Shown in pieces: positions 60,592 to 64,000 of a stretch of DNA of 64,000 nt; the first letter of the stretch is position 1, and each line of letters opens with the position of its first letter. The stretch is from Heterodera schachtii (lineage: Eukaryota; Nematoda; Chromadorea; Rhabditida; Heteroderidae). A program made the translations under genes and the position numbers. The notes beneath the pieces were generated by a model, which did no database searches, was not told the origin of the DNA, and saw nothing but the letters and a program-made list of their open reading frames with translations. The DNA lies in contig SIJG01000030.1 of the NCBI GenBank assembly GCA_023374025.1, positions 229,178 through 293,177 on the forward strand, in the 5' to 3' direction.

Positions 60592-62159
60592 CTCATTAAG
60601 AGCTTAATTAGTTTGTGCTTTTTTGTGCTCCACTTTTTCACTCACAGCTTGGGCTTTGCACTGTGCCAATTTTGCCCTTTTGCATCGGTTCAAAAAATCT
60701 TTTGAAATCATTTTGAAAGAAAATGGCAGAAGTGTCCAGCCAAACGACAGTGTCATACTCCAATAAAACATCCTTAACATCATTTAATAGATGATGTATT
60801 TTAAATTAATTAATTAAAATTTACCGCCCATATAAAAAATTTGAACGCGTAACTTTTCAGGTCGCGAATGCGTTCATTCACCATTTGACTGAAATTGAAA
60901 ACTCGCAATTCGAAATTGCACACCGAATCCAATTCTTTCATCTTCAGAAATAATGGAAAATTGTCAGTATTATTAGGGAGTTATTACGAAAATTCTAAAA
61001 TAATTAATGCAGAAAAAAGCCCTACCTAATTACAATAATTATTTAATTAATTCTTTATAAATATTTGCCATTTGAATTTAAAAAGGTAATATAATAAATA
61101 GTATATGTGTTTTTGAATAAATTCTAAATTTTATAATTATATTATTTTACCCATTCTTTGTTTTTTGACACTGTTCCCAAATCATAAGCAATTATTTTCT
61201 GTTTGCATCCAAATTTGTCTTTTAAATTTGCAATTAGTGTCCGAAGAAAAGGGTAATATTTGTCATTGGCGGCTGTGACGAACACAAATTTTGGATGGCC
61301 AGGATATTTGACATAAAATTTAAAAATTAGTTAAATTTAAAAATTTTAAAATGGACCTCAGTGTTCTTTTTAATTGCGTATTTGTCTGAAAGTTTGTAGT
61401 GATCCAAAAGCCGTGTTAATGAGCAATTAAATTTTCTGCCACGAATTATTCGCGAGTTGTTCAATTTCAAAGTGTATGCCATCTAAAAAAAATTTTAAAT
61501 GGATCTGATATATTCATATGGATAGAAAAATTCCTAAGACTTGATACTAAATGAGTTTTTTTTGACCCCATTGGAAAAACTCGCTTTCCAAGTACAATTA
61601 AACCGATTTTCAAGTACGTACTTGCCATTTAAGTATGAATGAGAGCACTGAATGCCTGACTAATTTAATAGGTTTATATAGAAATAGAAAGTAAATTGAA
61701 AACAAAATATAATATTTTTAAATAAAATTGTAAATTTAAAAATTATATTTTTAAAACATATTCGCTAAAACTTCCAAAAACCCCCTGAAACCAGAGATTG
61801 TCTGGCAAGACCATGACCATAGTAATTAAGTGTAATTAAGTAAACGATTTACTTTTTCACCATTGCACTCATCTGATTGGACATCAATTCCAGAAGCGCC
61901 ACAATTTGAATTTTTCTGTGAAATTTTGTGCAAAAATTAATTTAAACTTTTAAAGTAAATTTAGCGAAGATTGGCAATTAATTAATTAATTAATGAGTTC
62001 TCCGAATAAATATTAATGCTTTTCCCTGCACATTAGCTCAACAATTGTTGAAAAATTATTAAAGTGTTTTTTGCCCTCCTTTCTTTGCTGTTACCCAATT
62101 TTCAAAAATGTGTGAAAGTGCATTAATTAGTGTAATTAGTGACCAATTAAAACAAAAGT

Positions 62160-63688
62160 TCACACTTCACATCCAAATTGGTCGTCCATTTGCTTCACAA
62201 TCGGTTTGTCCAGCAGCAACATTTGGCCTTGGACCTGCCAAATTTAAGATGTTTAATTAGGCTCATCTACTGACCAGGGTAACAGTGTCCAAGAAAAAAG
62301 AGACGGAATTCGTGTGGGGACGGACAAAATTTTCGGGTCGGGATTCGGGACGAGAAAAATAAATAAATTCGTGGGACTCGGGCGGCAACTCCGACCTGGG
62401 GTCGGACAGATCCCGAGTCGGGATCCCGACCAAATCCCGATCCCGAATCAATCGCAATGATTGAAAAAAGGCTCGGGACGGAGCCCTCGGGACGGAGCCC
62501 GAAATCGGGATCCCGAATTTAATCCTGCGGAATCTCGAAAAAACCACACGGTATCCCGGTCCCGTCTCGAATTGTGAGTTATGTTATTCAGCCTTTCATT
62601 TTTTGGTCCTAAAAATCCCACCGTCCGTTCGTGCATCACCTTTATCCGATTGATCGCCTCCCATGCCAATTGGTCACCGGTTGGACAACTGAGGCCGCCG
62701 AACTCAGCACCGTTCACTCTGATCATAAAGCATCGCTTGACCACAGCAATGTCCAAGTTCATCAGATAACTTCCGCGAGCCAAACGCACTCCTTTACTTT
62801 TGATCAATTGTGACGACTAAATGATTAAATTGTATAGGTTTTTTATTATTTATTTATTTCTTTTTAAAGCAATCAAACAGAGTCCCTATGATTTTCGTGA
62901 CGAAAAAACTCTAAAAAACAACTTGCCCCAAAGCAACAAAATTTGAATTTCTTGATGTGATGGTAACTCGTACAAAAGGCAACTCGTACAATTGCTTAGG
63001 TTAGGCCTAGGCTTTAGGCTTAGGCAGGCCTAGGCTTAGGTTTTATTTTGTAAACACTAGTTGCCTTTTATACGAGTTGCCATTGGAGTTGGAACCCAAA
63101 TCTCGCCGCAGAAATTTCAAAAAAAATTCTTAAACTTATAAATTTTTCAAGGAAAAAATCTTAGAGAATTTTTTATAAGAAAATTTAAAGAAAACAAATT
63201 GAAAATTTTCAGCGATTTTTTACTGAAATTTTATGATAAATACCTAACTAAGTTTTTTTTCTTGAAATTTCTGCGGTGAGATTTTGAGGTGTACCCTTGC
63301 CATAATAAACTAAACAGTCTTAGACAAAAAACTTGCCCTAGCGAATTTTTAAAAAGAAAAAAAATAGTTTTTTTTAATTATATAATTGTCATTTATTTTA
63401 CCCCTGGCAATTCCACTTCAAAATCGCTGTCCGTCCCAATTTTGAAGCTCACTTCCCTTTTGGTGACACCGTCTAAATGGCATCGATTAATCGTAATTAC
63501 TCTTAATTACTCTCATTGGTTCCATTACCAATTTTGGCACTCAAAAGGTCCACAGTCACACTTTTTATGTTGGCATCGGTCCATGCTTTGATGCTGATCA
63601 TCTGCTGTTCCGTGTTAGTGAATTGGGCATGAAAACTTAGGTCCACATATTTTGGCGTAAAAAGATCGAATCGGTCGACGTGTGGCAT
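62160..63688 (-). CDS. Galectin-fold-like protein (4 exons, 166 aa)
   Basis: Minus-strand exons 63,688-63,511, 63,472-63,402, 62,816-62,640 and 62,234-62,160 join in phase with GT-AG borders; stop TGA at 62,160-62,162. The C-terminal half has the galectin strand pattern NLDIAVVKRCFMIRVNGAEF followed by AWEAINRIK and VQGQMLLL, like the usual FxVxVNG...IxxLxIxGDI run. The N-terminal half (MISIKAWTDANIKSVTVDLL) fits the first sheet. The sugar-binding HxNPR and WGxE signatures are not visible, so lectin activity is doubtful and the assignment is tentative. A TTTTAG at about 63,728 gives either a 5' UTR/spliced-leader site or continuation of an earlier exon beyond view. No signal peptide from this start, as is usual for galectins. 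Confidence 0.5.
62262..62580. repeat. GGGATCCCG-rich repeat in galectin-like intron 3
   Basis: Interspersed short self-complementary phrases (TCGGGATCCCGA, GGACGGAGCC, CGGGATTCGGGACG) make the stretch unusually GC-rich. It probably derives from a foldback element. Related GGGATCCC phrases occur near 53,210-53,240. Confidence 0.6.
62961..63085. repeat. Inverted repeat holding degenerate TTAGGC units
   Basis: Left arm GGTAACTCGTACAAAAGGCA, right arm TTGCCTTTTATACGAGTTGC. Between them (62,994-63,042) lie about eight TTAGG or TTAGGC-like units in one direction. It sits in intron 2 of the galectin-like gene. Confidence 0.7.
63101..63280. mobile_element. Small foldback MITE in galectin-like intron 2
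   Basis: The ends CTCGCCGCAGAAATTTCAA and TTGAAATTTCTGCGGTGAG are inverted and the interior is AT-rich with internal symmetry. Confidence 0.7.
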
Positions 63689-63794
63689 TTTGAGAGGCCG
63701 AACAGATTCTGTCGATTGGATAAACTAAAAGGAATAAAATTTGATCAAAGGTAAATTGATCAAAAATGGGTAATAAAAGAAAAAATTTAGAAAT

Positions 63795-63905
63795 AAAAAA
63801 TACAGAAATCCACGGAAGAAGGAGTTCCCGGACAATCCGTCAGTGGACAATCTGTCAGTGATAGACAAACCGTCAGTGATAGACAATCCGTCAGTGGACA
63901 AGCCA
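63795..63905. mobile_element. Second CAATCCGTCAG-repeat element, entering at window end
   Basis: GGAAGAAGGAGTTCCCGGACA then several GACAATCCGTCAGTG units, as in the element at 47,758-48,403. After the repeats the AT-rich interior runs on, so the element is probably cut by the window edge. Confidence 0.6.
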
Positions 63906-64000
63906 TGAACAGAAATTTTAATTTTAAAACGCAAGATTTTATATAAAATATGAAAATGAATTTAAATTGAAAAAACTTAAATTTGTTTTATTTTATAAAA

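Larger units (their letters stand above)
58609..61482 (-). pseudogene. DUF1647/glycosyltransferase-like gene, probably decayed
   Basis: Minus-strand exons: 61,482-61,357; about 61,309-61,151; 60,941-60,825; 60,772-60,646; 59,634-59,475; 59,004-58,844; 58,769-58,609. The blocks follow the nematode DUF1647-like order: KFVFVTAANDKYYPFLRTLI, KQKIIAYDLGTVS, ELRVFNFSQM, YDTVVWLDTSAIFF, FEAGLVMLHKSEQTRQVM and CHRQDMSVLG. The family is thought to be membrane-anchored and glycosyltransferase-like. Defects: no AG before block 2; block 6 follows TTTTGCAT where CAG is expected, although the frame is preserved; and joining exons 4 and 5 at their best sites makes TGA. A possible upstream exon is 61,915-61,861. 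If transcripts showed other sites, the gene could still be functional. Intron 4 hosts two MITEs. Confidence 0.6.

Overview
The window looks like nuclear DNA of a nematode, most likely a cyst nematode (Globodera/Heterodera group). The reasons are AT-rich DNA, genes cut into small exons with GT-AG introns (plus one clear GC-AG intron), a nematode-type serpentine receptor, a nematode DUF1647-like family, and several copies of a lineage-expanded F-box-like family that I recall from Globodera proteomes. The species assignment is inference. There is no bacterial-type organisation.

Layout. 1-3,900: a 42-bp minisatellite split by a 1.03-kb inverted-repeat transposon (3-bp TAA target duplication, tRNA-like boxes in both arms), then three exon fragments of the F-box-like family. 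3,930-20,962: an approximately 397-bp satellite (sat1) that changes orientation at about 5,790 and is interrupted at 8,219/13,063 by a 4.84-kb insertion. On the minus strand that insertion has Helitron-like ends, and it carries a 21-bp minisatellite and a 61-bp array of TTC-loop GC hairpins between long direct repeats. 20,963-32,737: a second, unrelated satellite (sat2, about 512 bp, itself an old dimer) with an orientation switch at about 27,884. 32,738-38,900: decayed helix-turn-helix repeat genes and several hAT-like MITEs with 8-bp target duplications.

38,950-63,730 is the gene-bearing part. In order: a complete 10-exon SEH1 nucleoporin gene (+); a broken F-box-like copy (-); a small secreted Cys-containing protein gene (+); a frameshifted F-box-like fragment (+); a complete 5-exon F-box-like gene (+); a complete 7-exon srsx-like chemoreceptor gene (+); a probably decayed DUF1647/glycosyltransferase-like gene (-); and a 4-exon galectin-fold-like gene (-). 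Introns and spacers are full of short inverted-repeat elements.

The genes do not form a pathway. SEH1 is housekeeping (nuclear pore); the others are typical nematode lineage-specific or sensory/secreted families. Exon models were built by hand from splice signals, reading phase and remembered family patterns. No alignment or transcript evidence was available.
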